Notes under the pieces: generated by a model | The model's input: only the letters and a program-made list of their open reading frames with translations | What the model was told of the DNA's origin: nothing | Databases searched by the model: none | DNA from: Neoceratodus forsteri | Taxonomy: Eukaryota; Chordata; Ceratodontiformes; Ceratodontidae | NCBI GenBank assembly: GCA_016271365.2 | Contig: CM057449.1 | Span: forward strand, 1,568,434,501 to 1,568,498,500 | Direction of reading: 5' to 3' | Length of the DNA stretch: 64,000 bases | Shown: positions 22,411-33,904 of the stretch, piece after piece | Layout: each line of letters opens with the position of its first letter | Position numbering within the stretch: position 1 is the first letter of the stretch | Position numbers and translations under genes: made by a program

Positions 22411-23480
22411 TAAATCTTCTGGTGGAAAGTACTCAGATCCGGATGAGTGCACCTCCTCTTCATCTGCACTGACAAGTTTTACAGTACTGGAGACAAGCCA
22501 AGAAACAAGAGGCATCAGAGTAGGGATGGACATAGTATTGGAAATAGTTGTGCAACTGGCTGTGGCCATGGTGGTAGTAGTGGCCATTATCACCATAGCA
22601 GTATTGGTGGTTGCTATGGTTACAGTGACAGGTGTGGTCTCCATCACAGTGGCAGGAGTGGTCTCAATCACAGTGGCAGGAGTGGTCTCTATCACAGTGG
22701 CAGGAATGGTCTAGGTCACAGTGGCAGGAGTGGCTAGCAGGGCCACTGTTGCAGCCGCAGCTGGGCTGCTAGTAGTCACAGTGGATGAGTGGTGAATCAG
22801 ATCAGTGGTGATTATTAAGGAAGAGGATGTCCTCATCCTGGTAGCACTGGTGGCAGTGGCAAGGGATGAAGAAGACATTGGTAGTAGCAGTGGCAGTTAA
22901 TGAACTTGCCCTCCTAACAGCACTACTAGTATTTTGAATGGTACTTTTACTTTTTTCCCTGGTGTCAGCCGATGTTATAGTGGTATTGATGGAGACTGCA
23001 GGCTCTGATGGGGTAAAACATAATTTTGTATGGCGAACGCACCCTCACCCTCTCCTGTTGATTGCAGCTCTACACCTGCTGCAGTTTTGCTGGTGTGCTG
23101 GACCAATTATGTTTTGTAGTACTACATTCTGTCTGCCATGGTTGTATTCCTCACAGGAAAATAATATTATGAAATATAGTCACCCAAGCCACTGCAGCAA
23201 TGCTGAGCTGACAAGTCTAACTCACTTACAGTCAAGCCTGACTAGTAAATTATCAGGAAATGTTTTTTTTAATTTTGTCTTAAGCAGAAAGCCACAGACT
23301 TTCTCAGAATAAAAAAACCTTTTTTAAATTCCTTCTTGAGCAGGCAGTCACAAACTTTCTTGAAAACAAAAACAATTATTTTTTACATTTCTAAAAAAAA
23401 TTATGTTTAAAATTTCTTCTTGAGCAGAAAAGCTACAAACATAGGAAGATCTTGAGTACACAGCCCTGTACACATGCAGA
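22411..23480. other. Low-complexity region with a 24-bp minisatellite (22,617-22,740)
   Basis: About five units of GTGGTCTCCATCACAGTGGC plus AGGA lie at 22,617-22,740 and keep both strands open for about 100 codons (SITVAGVV units on plus; IETTPATV units on minus). The minus-strand frame 22,695-22,378 ends in an acidic stretch (EEEVHSSGSEYFPPED) that resembles acidic leaders of some transposase proteins. I do not recognise a family. 23,240-23,420 is A/T-rich with a repeated CTTCTTGAGCA word. Confidence 0.45.
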
Positions 23481-23484
23481 ACAG

Positions 23485-25092
23485 AAAAGCAGCTAACTGA
23501 AGCGGTAGTGGTAGAAACTTAGAATTTGTCATCAGAAAAGGACTGGTAGGTCCATCTAGTCTGTCCTATTTTCCCTGCCTATTAATACTCCCTGGACCCT
23601 ACTTGGTCACAGGAGTTCTTCACTCCTCCCTTACCTCTAGTTATTATACCCATGTGCCAGTCCCACACATGTTTCAAGCTCCCCACGGTCTTTGCCCCCC
23701 CACCTCTTCTGACAGGCTGTTCCAGGCATCCACTACTCTTTACGTGAAGAAGTATTTCCTCCTATCCCTCCAAAACTATCCCCCCAAGCTTCATAGTATG
23801 CCCCCATGTTCTGGTACTCCTCCTCCTGTGAGAGACTCCTCTCCTGCATCTTGTTCACCCCCATGAGGTACTTGTTCCCTCTTGCTCTCCTTTCCTCCAG
23901 GGAGTAGGAAGTCAAGCTCCCACAGTCTCTCTTTGTAAGGTTTCTTGTGCAACCCCCACAGCATTTTGGTAGCCCTCCTCTGGATCATTTCCACCCTGTC
24001 ACTGTCTTGCCACAGGTGCAGTCTCCAGAACTGGACACAGTACTCTAGGTGGGGTCTCACTAGTGACTGAAGAAGTGGCAACACCACCTCCCTTCTCCTG
24101 CTAGAAACCCCTCTGTTTTTGCACCCCAGCATTTGGCTAACCTTGCCTACTACCTTGTCACACTACCCTGCCATCATGACAGCATCAGATATGATTAGCC
24201 CAAGGATTAGCCTCTTGCTTGGTGACTTTAAGTACCCCCTCTCCCATCTTATACACAGACCTCGGATTTGCCCTCCTTAGGTGCATGACTTCACATTTTT
24301 TGGCATTTAATCCAGCTGCCACACCCTAGACCACGCCTCTAGTTTCCCCATATCCCCTTTTATTCTCTCTCTGCCCCTTCCTTGGTGTTCACCCTGTTGC
24401 AGATTTTTGTGGCATCTGCAAAGAGGCACACATTCTCCTCCAGTTCCTCAGCTATGTTACTTTTGAAGACATTGAAGAGGACAGGACCCAGTATGGATCT
24501 CTGTGATACTCCACTGGTCACTCTCCCATCCCCCAAGTGACTGCCATTTACCACCACCCTCTGCCTCCTATCCTTCATCCAGTTTGATGCACAGCTTACC
24601 ACCTTCTCCCTAAACCCCAGATTGCTAAGTTTATATACTAGCTTCCTGTGTGGCACAGTGTCAAAGACATTACTGACATCCAGATAGGCCACATCTACTT
24701 CCTTTCCCTGATGGTGCATCAGTCACCCCTAGTCACCCATTCAAAGAAATCTATGAGATTTGCTTGGCATGAACTCCCCCCATGAAACCATGCTGCCAGA
24801 GGTCCCTGAAGACCTTTTGCCTCCGGATACTCCATCACTCTCTCCTGCAGCAGAGTCTCCATTAATTTCCCCACCATTGATGTGAGGCTGACTGGTCTGT
24901 ATTTACTAGCCTCCTCCCTGCTGCTGCTGTTGTGCAGAGAGATCATATCAGCTCTCCTCCAGTCCTCTGGAACTACCCCCGACTCCAATGAAGTGCTGAA
25001 TAGTGTTGCCATAGGGGTGCCTAGCATCATGCTCAGTTCTTTTAGTACCCTTGGGTGGGTTTCATCTGGCCTCATTGTCTTGTTTTCTTATA
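23485..25092 (-). pseudogene. CR1-type LINE copy 1: reverse transcriptase and 3' end
   Basis: Minus-strand blocks are VLKELSMMLGTPMATL (about 25,050-25,000), GVVPEDWRRADMISL (about 24,980-24,935), KYRPVSLTSMVGKLMETLL (about 24,905-24,850), ANLIDFFEWVTRG (about 24,760-24,722), VDVAYLDVSNVFDTVP (about 24,700-24,650), SILGPVLFNVF (about 24,500-24,470) and VCLFADATKICN (about 24,425-24,393). RPHLEYCVQFWRLHL (about 24,060-24,015) and RRATKML follow. The catalytic box is FADA, so the second aspartate is lost. The 3' tail lies near 23,490-23,560 (CCATCTAGTCTGTCC on plus). Confidence 0.9.
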
Positions 25093-25510
25093 GGCATCTA
25101 ATACCTTTGGACTCTCTCCACCAAAAATGGACTGGTATTGGATTTATGACTGGTCATCAACACAAATTTTGTCGAATGAACAGACAGCAAAACTGTTATG
25201 TTGACCACTTTTTGTGGTCAGTATATGGTTTCTTACAAACTAACATGTTTTCTTTGAGGGGCTTAGCCCCACAAACCCCCCACATGGGTGGGCTGTGTCC
25301 CCTGCATCCCCCCCCCACTAAACATAATCAACTCCGAGTCGGAGCTGATTGAGGGAGTGCAAGACCCCCAGAAGACAGTGCTGGATTCCAACTCTGACAC
25401 TACATCGACCTGGCACTGTAGTCTCTATAGTGTCGGTCGCTGTCGAAGTTTCAATGTCGGGTGGTTATGCCACTTGTATCAACTCCCACAGTGCCTGTTG
25501 ATACATGTTT
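25093..25510. mobile_element. Insertion inside CR1 copy 1; shares a GC-rich core with 46.9-47.05 kb
   Basis: CR1 coding sequence is present on both sides but absent here. The core near 25,255-25,350 (GAGGGGC, then a C-run with CCCCCCACATGGGTGGG, then CTCCGAGTCGGAG) matches 46,940-47,040. The remainder has a dyad near 25,150-25,230 (GACCAC...GTGGTC). I call it a short non-autonomous element; its ends are not fixed. Confidence 0.55.
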
Positions 25511-26050
25511 GTCCCTCCCCTCTCCCCTTCACTGTAAAGACTTAGCAGACATGCTTATTGAAAATATTAGCTTTTTCTTGATCTTCCTCTGCACAGTGTC
25601 CCGTCCTCATTATGCCACCCCCAGCTTTCCTCTTTTCACTCACGTACCTGAAGAAAGTCTTATCCCCTTTTTTGACCTCCTTGGTGGTCCTCTCCTCTCT
25701 TTGTGCCTTAGCTGCTTTTTCTCCCTTACTGCCTTAGCCACCCCCTCAGAGAACCTTAGTGGCCTCTTCCTCCTTTTGTCCTTTGCTTGTTTCCTTCAAA
25801 TAACTTGCCATTGCCTTAATTATTCCTGGCTTTATCTTTTTCCATTATGCTGCCACTCCACACAGACACACACACCCAATCCTCCTCCTCATCAAAGTAT
25901 TTACTGTGGCAGACTCCCATTTCCTTAAAATTTTCCCTCCTGAAGCTCAGGACCCTCATCCTAGTGTGTTTTTTTGTCCTTCCCAATCCATATACCAAAC
26001 CACACTGCACAATGATTGCTTGTACCCTGAGGGCAACCCACTGTGACATA
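25511..26050 (-). pseudogene. CR1 copy 1 continued: EN-RT linker, 5'-truncated
   Basis: The minus strand reads MRVLSFRRENFKEMG (about 25,965-25,920) and, further down, a charged linker. This is the segment between endonuclease and RT, matching 31.9-32.4 kb. The copy ends at about 26,050, directly against the 3' end of the next CR1. It belongs to the element continued at 23,485-25,092. Confidence 0.8.
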
Positions 26051-26054
26051 CAAA

Positions 26055-27470
26055 CATACAAAAAATGCCAGCAGAAATTAAGCCTCTAGGTCTATTTAGT
26101 CTGCTCGAGTGTGCAGCTAACCCCTACTTTACAGCTGCCCCTCCTCCCCCCTCCACTTTCCAAAATACCCCCCTCTCTTCCTGTCCCAACCCCTCTTGAA
26201 ACTACCCACTATCCTACAGGATACCACTTCGTCTGGCAAAGCATTCCAAACTGCCACTACTCTCTCTCTGAAAAAGTACATCCTCATTTCCCTCTTATAC
26301 CTAGCTCCTTCCAATCTAAGTCTATGCCCTCTCGTGTCCCTCCCCTTCCAGAGCTTGAATATCTCTTCAGTACCAGACTTATTTATTCCCTTTAAATACT
26401 TAAAGGTCTCAATCATATCCCCCCAAGCCCTTCTCCCCTCCAGGGAATACATGTTCAATTCCCTTCATCTCTCCTTGTAGAGCATATCCTGTAATCCCTG
26501 AATTATCTTTGTCACCCTTCGTTATACCCCCTCCAACAAGCTGACATCTCTCTTCAGATAAGGGTGCCAGAATTGCACACAGTATTGTAGGTGCAGTATG
26601 ACTAGTGATTTGTAGAGTGGCAGAATGACATCCCTGCTTCTGGAGGAGATGCCCCTCACTATACAACCCAGCATCCTGTTGGTCTTCACTGCTGCCCTCC
26701 TGCACTGCTCTGAATGGATCATATTCACTGTTATCACCACCCCTAGATTCTTTTCTTCTTCAGTGGTACATAACTGCACCCCCACCCAGTTGGCAACCCT
26801 TTCTAGGATTCTTTGCACCAAAGTGTAATACTTTGCACATTTTCACGTTAAACCCCAACTGCCATTCCTCTGACCACTCCACCAGCTTCATCAGATCATC
26901 CTACAACCCCTACCAACCTTCTCTATCATCCACGACCATCCACAGCTTGGTGTCATCAGCAAACAGACTGATCTTATTCTTGATACCATGCAAAATGTCT
27001 GCAATGAAAATCCCAAACAACACTGGCCCCAACACCAATCCTTGCGGCATCCCAATCATCACAACTCTCGGAGGTGAGAGTTCCCCCTCACTACTACTCT
27101 CTGCTGTCTGTCTTGCAGCCAGTTCACAATCCTATTAACCAATTTAGTGCCCACCCCCAAATTACTTAGCTTACCACCAAATCTCACAGTGGGGGAAACT
27201 GAATCAAAGGCCATGCTGAAGTCCAAATAAATGACATCCACAACATGATCCTTGTCCAGCTCCCTTGTAACCCAGTCATAATACTCAACACGGTTAGTCA
27301 GACAGGATCTTCCAGAGATAAACCCATGCTGATGAGCATCTTGGAGCCCATTGACATCCAAGAAGGAAATCAGCCTCTCATTAAATATTGTCTCCATCAA
27401 CTTTCCCACAATAAATGTTAGGCTTACTGGTCTGTAATTACCTGGCTCATCCTTTGGACCACTTTTATAA
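26055..27470 (-). pseudogene. CR1-type LINE copy 2: RT and 3' end, with internal deletion
   Basis: The minus-strand open frame 27,511-27,059 reads LDLVLMNRDSITD (endonuclease end) and then directly YKSGPKDEPGNYRPVSL (RT start). The linker of about 0.9 kb seen in other copies is missing without loss of frame. Further blocks are DVIYLDFSMAFDSV (about 27,245-27,200), VQLCTTEEEKNLGVVI (about 26,780-26,730), LQYCVQFWHPYLKRD (about 26,600-26,555), RERVVAVWNALPDEVV (about 26,270-26,220) and a 3' tail near 26,055-26,105. The stretch that should hold the FADD box (about 26,840-27,060) is out of frame. Confidence 0.88.
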
Positions 27471-28066
27471 TCTGTAATGCTGTCCCTGTTCATAAGTACC
27501 AGGTCCAGCACTGCCCCCTCCCTAGTGGGTTCTGCAACCAGCTGCCTGAGAAATGCCCCCTATAGGATGTCAAGGATGGCCCTACTTCTTGGTGTAGCTG
27601 CAACCAGAATGCTCCAGTCCACATTTAGTAGGTTAAAATCCATCATTATCAGTACCACCCTTTTGCTTGCCATTCTGCCAGCGGTCTCCCCCAAAACCCT
27701 AATTCCTCCCCTGTATTGGTGGTCTGTACACCACCCCACATAGATAAAGGTCCCTGACCCTGTCTCTAAGCCAACCCAAAGAACCTCTGGCCCTTCCTTA
27801 TCCCAGCTGTGCCCTTGTATCTGTGTGGCCTTTATACCTGCACTCACAAATAAAACAACACCCCCTTCTCCCTATCCTATCCTCCCTGAACTTGGTGTAA
27901 CCTGGAATGACCACATCACAGCTGCAGTTGTCGGTACACCATGAGCCTGTTAGGGCCAACAGATTCAGGTCTGCCTCTGCAATGGTTGCCTTAAGGCTAG
28001 GAATTTTATTTCCTAGGCTCCTTGCATTGGCACACATGGATGCCCACTCCTTTTGTCCCTCCCTGA
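27471..28066 (-). pseudogene. CR1 copy 2: APE-type endonuclease
   Basis: The minus strand reads ANARSLGNKIPSLKATI (about 28,030-27,980), the N-terminal N-containing motif of APE endonucleases, then LLALTGSWCTDN where ITETW is expected, RIGRRG, and after a frame change VVLIMMDFNLLNVDWS (about 27,665-27,615), a degraded form of the GDFN motif, and SRAILDIL. The catalytic E of ITETW and the G of GDFN are altered. APE endonuclease nicks the target to prime reverse transcription; this one is dead. Confidence 0.85.
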
Positions 28067-29148
28067 CCCTATTTTTTATTTATTTATTTTATTTATTGGC
28101 ATTTTGGAAACAACCTTTGAGTAAGAAATCTTTTACAAAGGGTCCACGTCCATTATACAGTACAAATACAGACAGAATTGAATTCACAGTACAAATACAG
28201 ACATAGTTGAAATATCAGTACATAACTGAATTCACAGTACAAATACAGACGTGGTTGAATTATCAGTACAGGAAGTAGCAAAACCGTAGAAAACTGCTAA
28301 GAGTTTCTTATGAGTTTCATTAAGGGTTTAATACTAAGTGCTGTATGGCATAAGGAAGTATATGAGAGAGAGGAAAATGCAGGATAGTGAGAAAGTGGTT
28401 AGTGAATGGACTGTGGGGGACAGAGCAGCCCAGGAGGAGCATTGTCACATTGCATTACAGCTTTGGAGCTGAGGAGCTAGGGATAGTGCATGTGAGAGTG
28501 TATGGTAAGGTGGGAGAAGGTGGTTAGCAGAGAGAGACAGAGAGGAGGAGAGAGAGAGAGAGAGGAGGGGAGAAAGGGGAGAGGAGAAGGAGGAAGAGAC
28601 CAAGTGGGGAGGAAGGTATCATGAGAGTGGAGATTGATGGAGAAAAGGGGTGGGAGGGGTGCGGGAGGGTAGAGAGAGAAAGAGAGTGAGAGAGAGGGGT
28701 GATGAGGTGCGAGACAAATGAGAGAGTGCAACCACTAGTAGAATTAGAGCTATGGAGCATGAGGTGCCAGAGTCTTGGGGGGCAGGGGTAGGGAGTGGGG
28801 ATGGGTGGCCCGTGTGAGTGAGTCCATGAGTAGCTGCTGGTAGGCAGGGTTGGTGCAGGCTCTGGAGACCCGCTTTGAACAGTTTAGCACTCACAGACAT
28901 TCTTTTGCAGTAAAAACTGCTAAAGTTCGGCTTTGAAGGTTCTAGGGTTAGCAACATTTGGAGTGTTAGCTGGGATCTCATTAAGCCACAGTGGGGCACG
29001 GTAGGAGAAGGATCTTTGTTCGAGAGCTGTCCTTCAGAAAGGGACACAGAACGGGATGCAGTTCTTTATTCCTGGTCCTGTTCATGAAGTTGGTTAAGGT
29101 AATCAGGTCGGTGATACAGGGAGGAGTTAGGCCTCTTTTTGCCATCTG
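28067..29148 (-). pseudogene. Second LINE nested inside CR1 copy 2
   Basis: CR1 ORF1-EN sequence is contiguous across this segment once it is ignored. The minus strand carries the end of an RT protein: TDLITLTNFMNRTRNKE (about 29,120-29,070), then WLNEIPANTPNVANPRTF-like sequence spread over two frames (about 28,985-28,930) and FLLQKNVCEC. A long 3' UTR follows, with a GA-rich tract (28,500-28,700 on plus) and a short tandem repeat (28,150-28,270). The tail has the CAAAGGTTGT word and an (AATA)n end, as in the LINE at 11.35 kb. It is 5'-truncated. Confidence 0.75.
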
Positions 29149-29900
29149 TTCCCAATTCCATCCATCACCCTTCCCTTGTTCCTGGCACTGCCTCCCCTTT
29201 GTCATTCTCCCTCTGCCCACACTCCTTCATTCTTCTTCTTCCAGGCTTAGAACCACTTCCCAACCCTCCCATCCCTTTCCTCCCTTGTCCCTAAGCCCCT
29301 CTATCCCTTGGGAATGTACTTCCTTTGGCTCCTCCTCCTCTCTGCTGCTCCATTTTCTTGGAAAGAGCATTTACTACCTCCCCCTTGGCTAGTTTAAATG
29401 CACATTTAAGTACCATTTAAACCTTTCACCCAGGACTGCTGTTTCCCTCCTGGATGGATGACTGGATGGAGGCCATCTCCTTTGTACAGGTCTCCACCCC
29501 CAAGGTAGGACCCCAGTTCCTGATGTAGCCAAACCCCTCCTCCCTGCACCATGTCTTCATCCAGTCATTGAAGACTCTGGTGCAATTTTCCATAGCCTCC
29601 CACCAGCAGTATACAGGCAGGAACTCAGTGAAGGCTACTGTGCTAGCTACCTGCTTTAGGCTCCTCCCCTGGTCCCTAAACCTATCCTGCACCACCCCTG
29701 CTGCATTCCATTCTGGCTCATTGGTCCCCAGATGGACAAGGACATCCAGCTCCCCTCCTGCCCTGCCACACTAGTAATCGTCCCTAGCTTTGGATTTAGA
29801 GAGGGAACAAAAAATGTCAAGATTTCAGATTTTTCTCTAATTCTAACAAGTGGGTGGAAGTAGATTCTTTCTCTGCAGCAGCTCAAGGCATCTGTCTTCC
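29149..29900 (-). pseudogene. CR1 copy 2: ORF1 esterase-like domain
   Basis: On the minus strand, VHLGTNEPEWNAAG (about 29,745-29,705) resembles the GTND block of SGNH/GDSL-type esterase domains found in ORF1 of many vertebrate CR1 elements. It is followed by AFTEFLPVYCWWEAMENC (about 29,625-29,575), RVFNDWMKTWCREEGFGYI (about 29,575-29,520) and NWGPTLG. The distal part with the DGLHL block is degraded. The frame is open for about 90 codons (29,695-29,426). The role of this esterase in retrotransposition is not established. It belongs to the same element as 26,055-28,066, with the nested LINE between. Confidence 0.8.
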
Positions 29901-30177
29901 CTGCATGAAGCTTCTGCGAGTGCTGGGTCAGATGACCTGCCTTCCGTGAACTTCCAAAAAGGCATCACATTAAACAGGAATCTCAGGAGATCTTAAACTT
30001 CTGCCAAATAGCAAAATGCCAAATAGCGCTGATTGTTCATTTTTCTTCCTGAGTAATGAATAGCCTATTATTTGTGGTATTCAGGAAATACTGTTCGTTA
30101 CTTGCACACCTCTTGGACCTGAATGGAACACCCATAGGACCTGCCCCAATGGGAGGCGAGATGATTCTAAGCCATAT
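29901..30177. other. Unassigned sequence
   Basis: No motif recognised. It lies between two CR1 copies; it might include CR1 copy 2 upstream sequence. Confidence 0.35.
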
Positions 30178-33100
30178 AGAAACATAGAAACATAGACTTT
30201 GATGGCAGATAAGGACCGCTAGGCCCATCTAGTCTGCCCATTTTCCTACCTACAGGATAGGCTGCAGATCCTAGTTAACCAACAGCCTATATCTTCCTGC
30301 CCCCCCACAAGAATTGCCTTATGTCTATCCCATGCATTCTTGAATTCTCCCACAGTTTTAGACCCCACAACTTCCTCAGGAAGGCTGTTCCATGCATCCA
30401 CTACCCTGTCTGTGAAATACTTCCTCACATTGCCCCTGAACCACCCTCCTTCTATCTTTAAATTGTGTCCCTTGTTCTTGTCAGTCTCTTTTTTCTGAAA
30501 GATGCTACCTCTTGGACTTTGTTGATTCCCTTGAGGTACTTGAAAGTTTCTATCATGTCCCCCCTCTCCCTTCTTTCCTCAAGGGTATACATATTAAGCT
30601 CCTTTAGTCTCTCCTCATACGGCTTCTCTTGCAGACCCTGCACCATTTTAGTTGCCCTCCTGACTGCCTCTATCCTGTCTATGTCCTTGCAGAGATGGGG
30701 TCTCCAGAACTGAAACACAGTATTCCAGATGGGGTCTCGCCAACTGTCTGTACAGAGGGGTAACAACTTCCTGTTTTCTGCTGCTGATGCCTCTCCCTAT
30801 ACATCCCAGTATACCCCCGGCCCTCCCTACTGCCTTCTCACATTGCTTGCTAACCTTAAGGTCATCTGATATGATTACCCCCAGGTCCCTTTCCTGTTTT
30901 GTTGTTGTTACTACCTCCCCACCCATTGTGTATTCTTCCCCTGGGTTCTTGTTTCCCAGGTGCATTATTTTGCACTTTTTTGCATTGAATCCTAGCTGTC
31001 ATACGTCTGACCATTCCTCCAACCTTGCCAAGTCCCTTTTCATCCTTTCCACGCCTCCTTGTGTATCAACCCTGTTGCAGATCTTTGTGTCATCTGCAAA
31101 AAGGCATACTTTTCCTTCCAGTCCCTCTGCAATGTCACTGATGAAGACATTAAAAAGGACTGGACCCAATACTGAACCCTGCGGTACCCCACTAGTAACC
31201 GCCCTTTCTTCAGAGTGGACTCCATTTACAATTACCTTCTGTGTCCTGTTGTCCAGCCAATGTTTTACCCAGGCTACCACCCTGGGACCCACTCCCAGGC
31301 TGGTTAATTTGACTAATAATCTTTTGTGTGGGACTGTGTCAAATGCCTTGCTAAGTCTAGGTAGGCCATGTCCACAGCCCCTCCCTGGTCTACTACTTTG
31401 GTCACCCAGTCAAAGAAATCTATTAGATTCATCTGACATGACCTTCCCACTGTGAACCCATGCTGCCTTGGATCCTGTGCTCCACTGACCTCTAGGTACT
31501 CAACTATTCTTTCCTTCAGAAGTGACTCCATCACTTTCCCTACCACAGAGGTCAGACTGACAGGTCTGTAGTTTCCTGCCTCTGTCTTGGTCCCACTTTT
31601 GTGAAGGGGAATCACATCTGCCTTCCTCCAGTCCTCGGGTACCACACCATCCTCCCATGATTTATTAAAAAGAGTAGCCAGTGGTTTCACTAGTTCCTTC
31701 CTTAATTCTTTTAGAATTCTGGGTGAATTCCATCAGGACCCATTGCTTTGTCCACCTTCAGTTTTAGGAGTTCTTGCAGAACTCTTTCTTCTGTGAAAGG
31801 ACTGGGATCGACCCCCCTATCAAGAGTGCTTCTGTTAATTGGATTAGGCACTTCCCCCTCCTCTTTTGTGAATACTGAGCAGAAATATTCATTCAGTATT
31901 CCTGCTTTTTCACTGTCCCCCTCTGCCCACCCACCGTTCATTCTATTCAGCCTCACTATCCCTCCCTTTCTCTTTCTACGCTCGCTGATGTACCTATAAA
32001 AGGTTTTATCCCCCTTCTTAACTGAGTTGTCTATCTTTTCCTCAGTTTGGGCCTTTGCTATTCTGACTTCCCTCCCTGCTTCTTTCTGCCTTAACTGGTA
32101 CAGCTCTCTGTCCTGCTCCTTCTGTGTTTCCTTATACTTCCAGAATGCTATCTTTTTCTTCCTGACTTTCACAGCCACCTCTTTTGAGAACCATAGTGGC
32201 TTTTTCTTTGGTTTTGATTTGTTTATTTGCTTCACACAAAGGCTTATTGCCTCTGTGATGGCAGTTTTGATAATTCCCCATTGTTGCTCCACACCTCCTT
32301 CTAGCCTGTTTGCTAGTGCTTTTCTAAGGCACTCTCCCATCTTGCCAAAGTCAGCCCTCCTGAAGTCCAGTACCCTCACTTTTGTATGGCTCGACTCTGT
32401 AGCTGAGTTTAACGTGAACCACACAGTTTGATGGTCACTTGTTCCCAGATGGCAACCCACTTCTAGATCTGAGATCCTCTCACTGCCCCATTTGAGAGTA
32501 TGAGTTCTAAGATTGCTCCCTCACGAGTGGGTTCTAAAACTAGCTGTCTGAGGCCTGCCACCTGTAGGGCATCAAGAATGGCCCTGCTCTTGGATGTGGT
32601 TGCAGAAAATGTGCTCCAGTTAACATCTGGCATATTCAGGTCTCCCATCAACAGTATCTCCTCTTTCTCTGCCATTCTAAGAATGCCTTCTATCATATCC
32701 TTGTCCATTCCTTCCCCCTGACATGGGGGTCTGTACACAACCCCTGTGCGGATTGTGGTGCCCTTTCCAGTCTCCAAGGTGACCCACAGTGCCTCCTCTC
32801 CTCCCTGTTTACTCTTTTGTTCAGTTGCTTTTATCCCTTCCTTTACATAGAGAGCTACTCCTCCCCCTCTTCTCCCCTGCCTGTCTCTCCCGTAGGTTAT
32901 GTACCCTGGTATGTTAACATCCCAGTCATGGTTTTCTGTGTACCATGTTTCTGTGACTGCTATGATATCCAGGCAGCCCTCTTCCATTAAGGCCACCAGC
33001 TCAGGGAGCTTGTTGCCCAGACTATGGGCATATACAGTAAAGAACCTGTCAGTGGTCAGTTGGAGAGAATTCACCTTGGGGGCAGATGTGTGTTGATTGC

Positions 33101-33200
33101 CCCTAGCCCCTATGGGGGTGTGGAATAGACCACAAAGATGTTCCAGCTTAACAGCTACATTACCTGTCATTGCAGAGGTGATTTATCATAAGTCACTGGC
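30178..33200 (-). pseudogene. CR1-type LINE copy 3, near full-length ORF2
   Basis: This is the longest CR1 here. Endonuclease (33,170-32,463): TETW, GRRGGGVALYVKEG, TGVVYRPP and LLMGDLNMPDVNWS; the SDH motif follows in another frame (LGTSDHQTVWF, about 32,445-32,415). Linker (about 32,400-31,711): RVLDFRRADFGKMG and DKAMGPDGIHP. RT: VVPEDWRKADVIPLHKSG, GNYRPVSLTSVVGKVMESLL, PQGSVLGPVLFNVFISDIAE and an intact catalytic VCLFADDTKIC (about 31,120-31,085). C-terminus: RATKMVQGLQEKPYEERLKE and VVDAWNSLPEEVVG (about 30,405-30,360). The 3' end lies at 30,178-30,240 with ATAGAAACATAGAAAC on plus. At least four frameshifts and a stop after EEWSDV break it. The 5' limit is not sharp. Confidence 0.93.
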
Positions 33201-33848
33201 TTAGCTCCCCAGGTAGCATGCATATTGGGAGGGTCGATTCCTAATACATGGTGTACGGGGATGAGAGTGCTGTAAAACTCTGTGGAGACTCAGTGAAGTT
33301 TGAATGCAGCCATTTGTTATGGGCCCAAGTTCCTGAACTGGGGGCTTTAGGGGCCCAAAGGACAATCTGGTAGGTTGTTTTGTCATTTTGACATTTTTGG
33401 GGAGGTTTCTGTAACAGGAGAAAGAGCATCACAGGCACCTATACTGTAGCTAACCCCCTTATGTGATGTGATGGAAGAATGCTTCAGCCCTCCTCTTGAT
33501 TTCCATGAACAGAAGTATTTTCTTGGGAGGAAAAGTGTTACAACCCTCTCCTGCCAGTAGAGGGGAGGGGTTGTTTACTGAAATGCCAGACCACAGTGCC
33601 TATTGATTGCTAGAACCTCTGACAGTCAGTCGGTGGAGCTTAGAATGCCAGTTAGCTGTTAACATGAGAAGTGTCAAGATGGAGGAGTGATATGAGGGTA
33701 CAGGTGTGCCTTCAGAGCACCCTTGCCTCTGGTCTCTCTTGCCAGGCTACCTAAGGAGGCAAGGGCCCCTCACTTGCAGCAGCTGCCTATGGATCCAGTG
33801 TGTGAGATCAACAGAGCTGATCTTCTAGTCATCTGATAGCTATACACA

Positions 33849-33886
<38 letters not shown>

Positions 33887-33904
33887 TATATATATATTTA
33901 TTGG
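33201..33904. other. Unassigned sequence with (TA)n at 33,850-33,885
   Basis: No coding motif. A (TA)n microsatellite borders the next CR1. Part of 33,200-33,400 may be upstream sequence of CR1 copy 3. Confidence 0.45.

Noticed and set aside
24882..25928. Plus-strand frames of about 155 codons
   Set aside because: They are antisense to CR1 copy 1 and its insertion, with no domain of their own.
30787..31455. A 222-codon plus-strand frame
   Set aside because: It is antisense to the CR1 copy 3 RT, which has clear conserved motifs on the minus strand.
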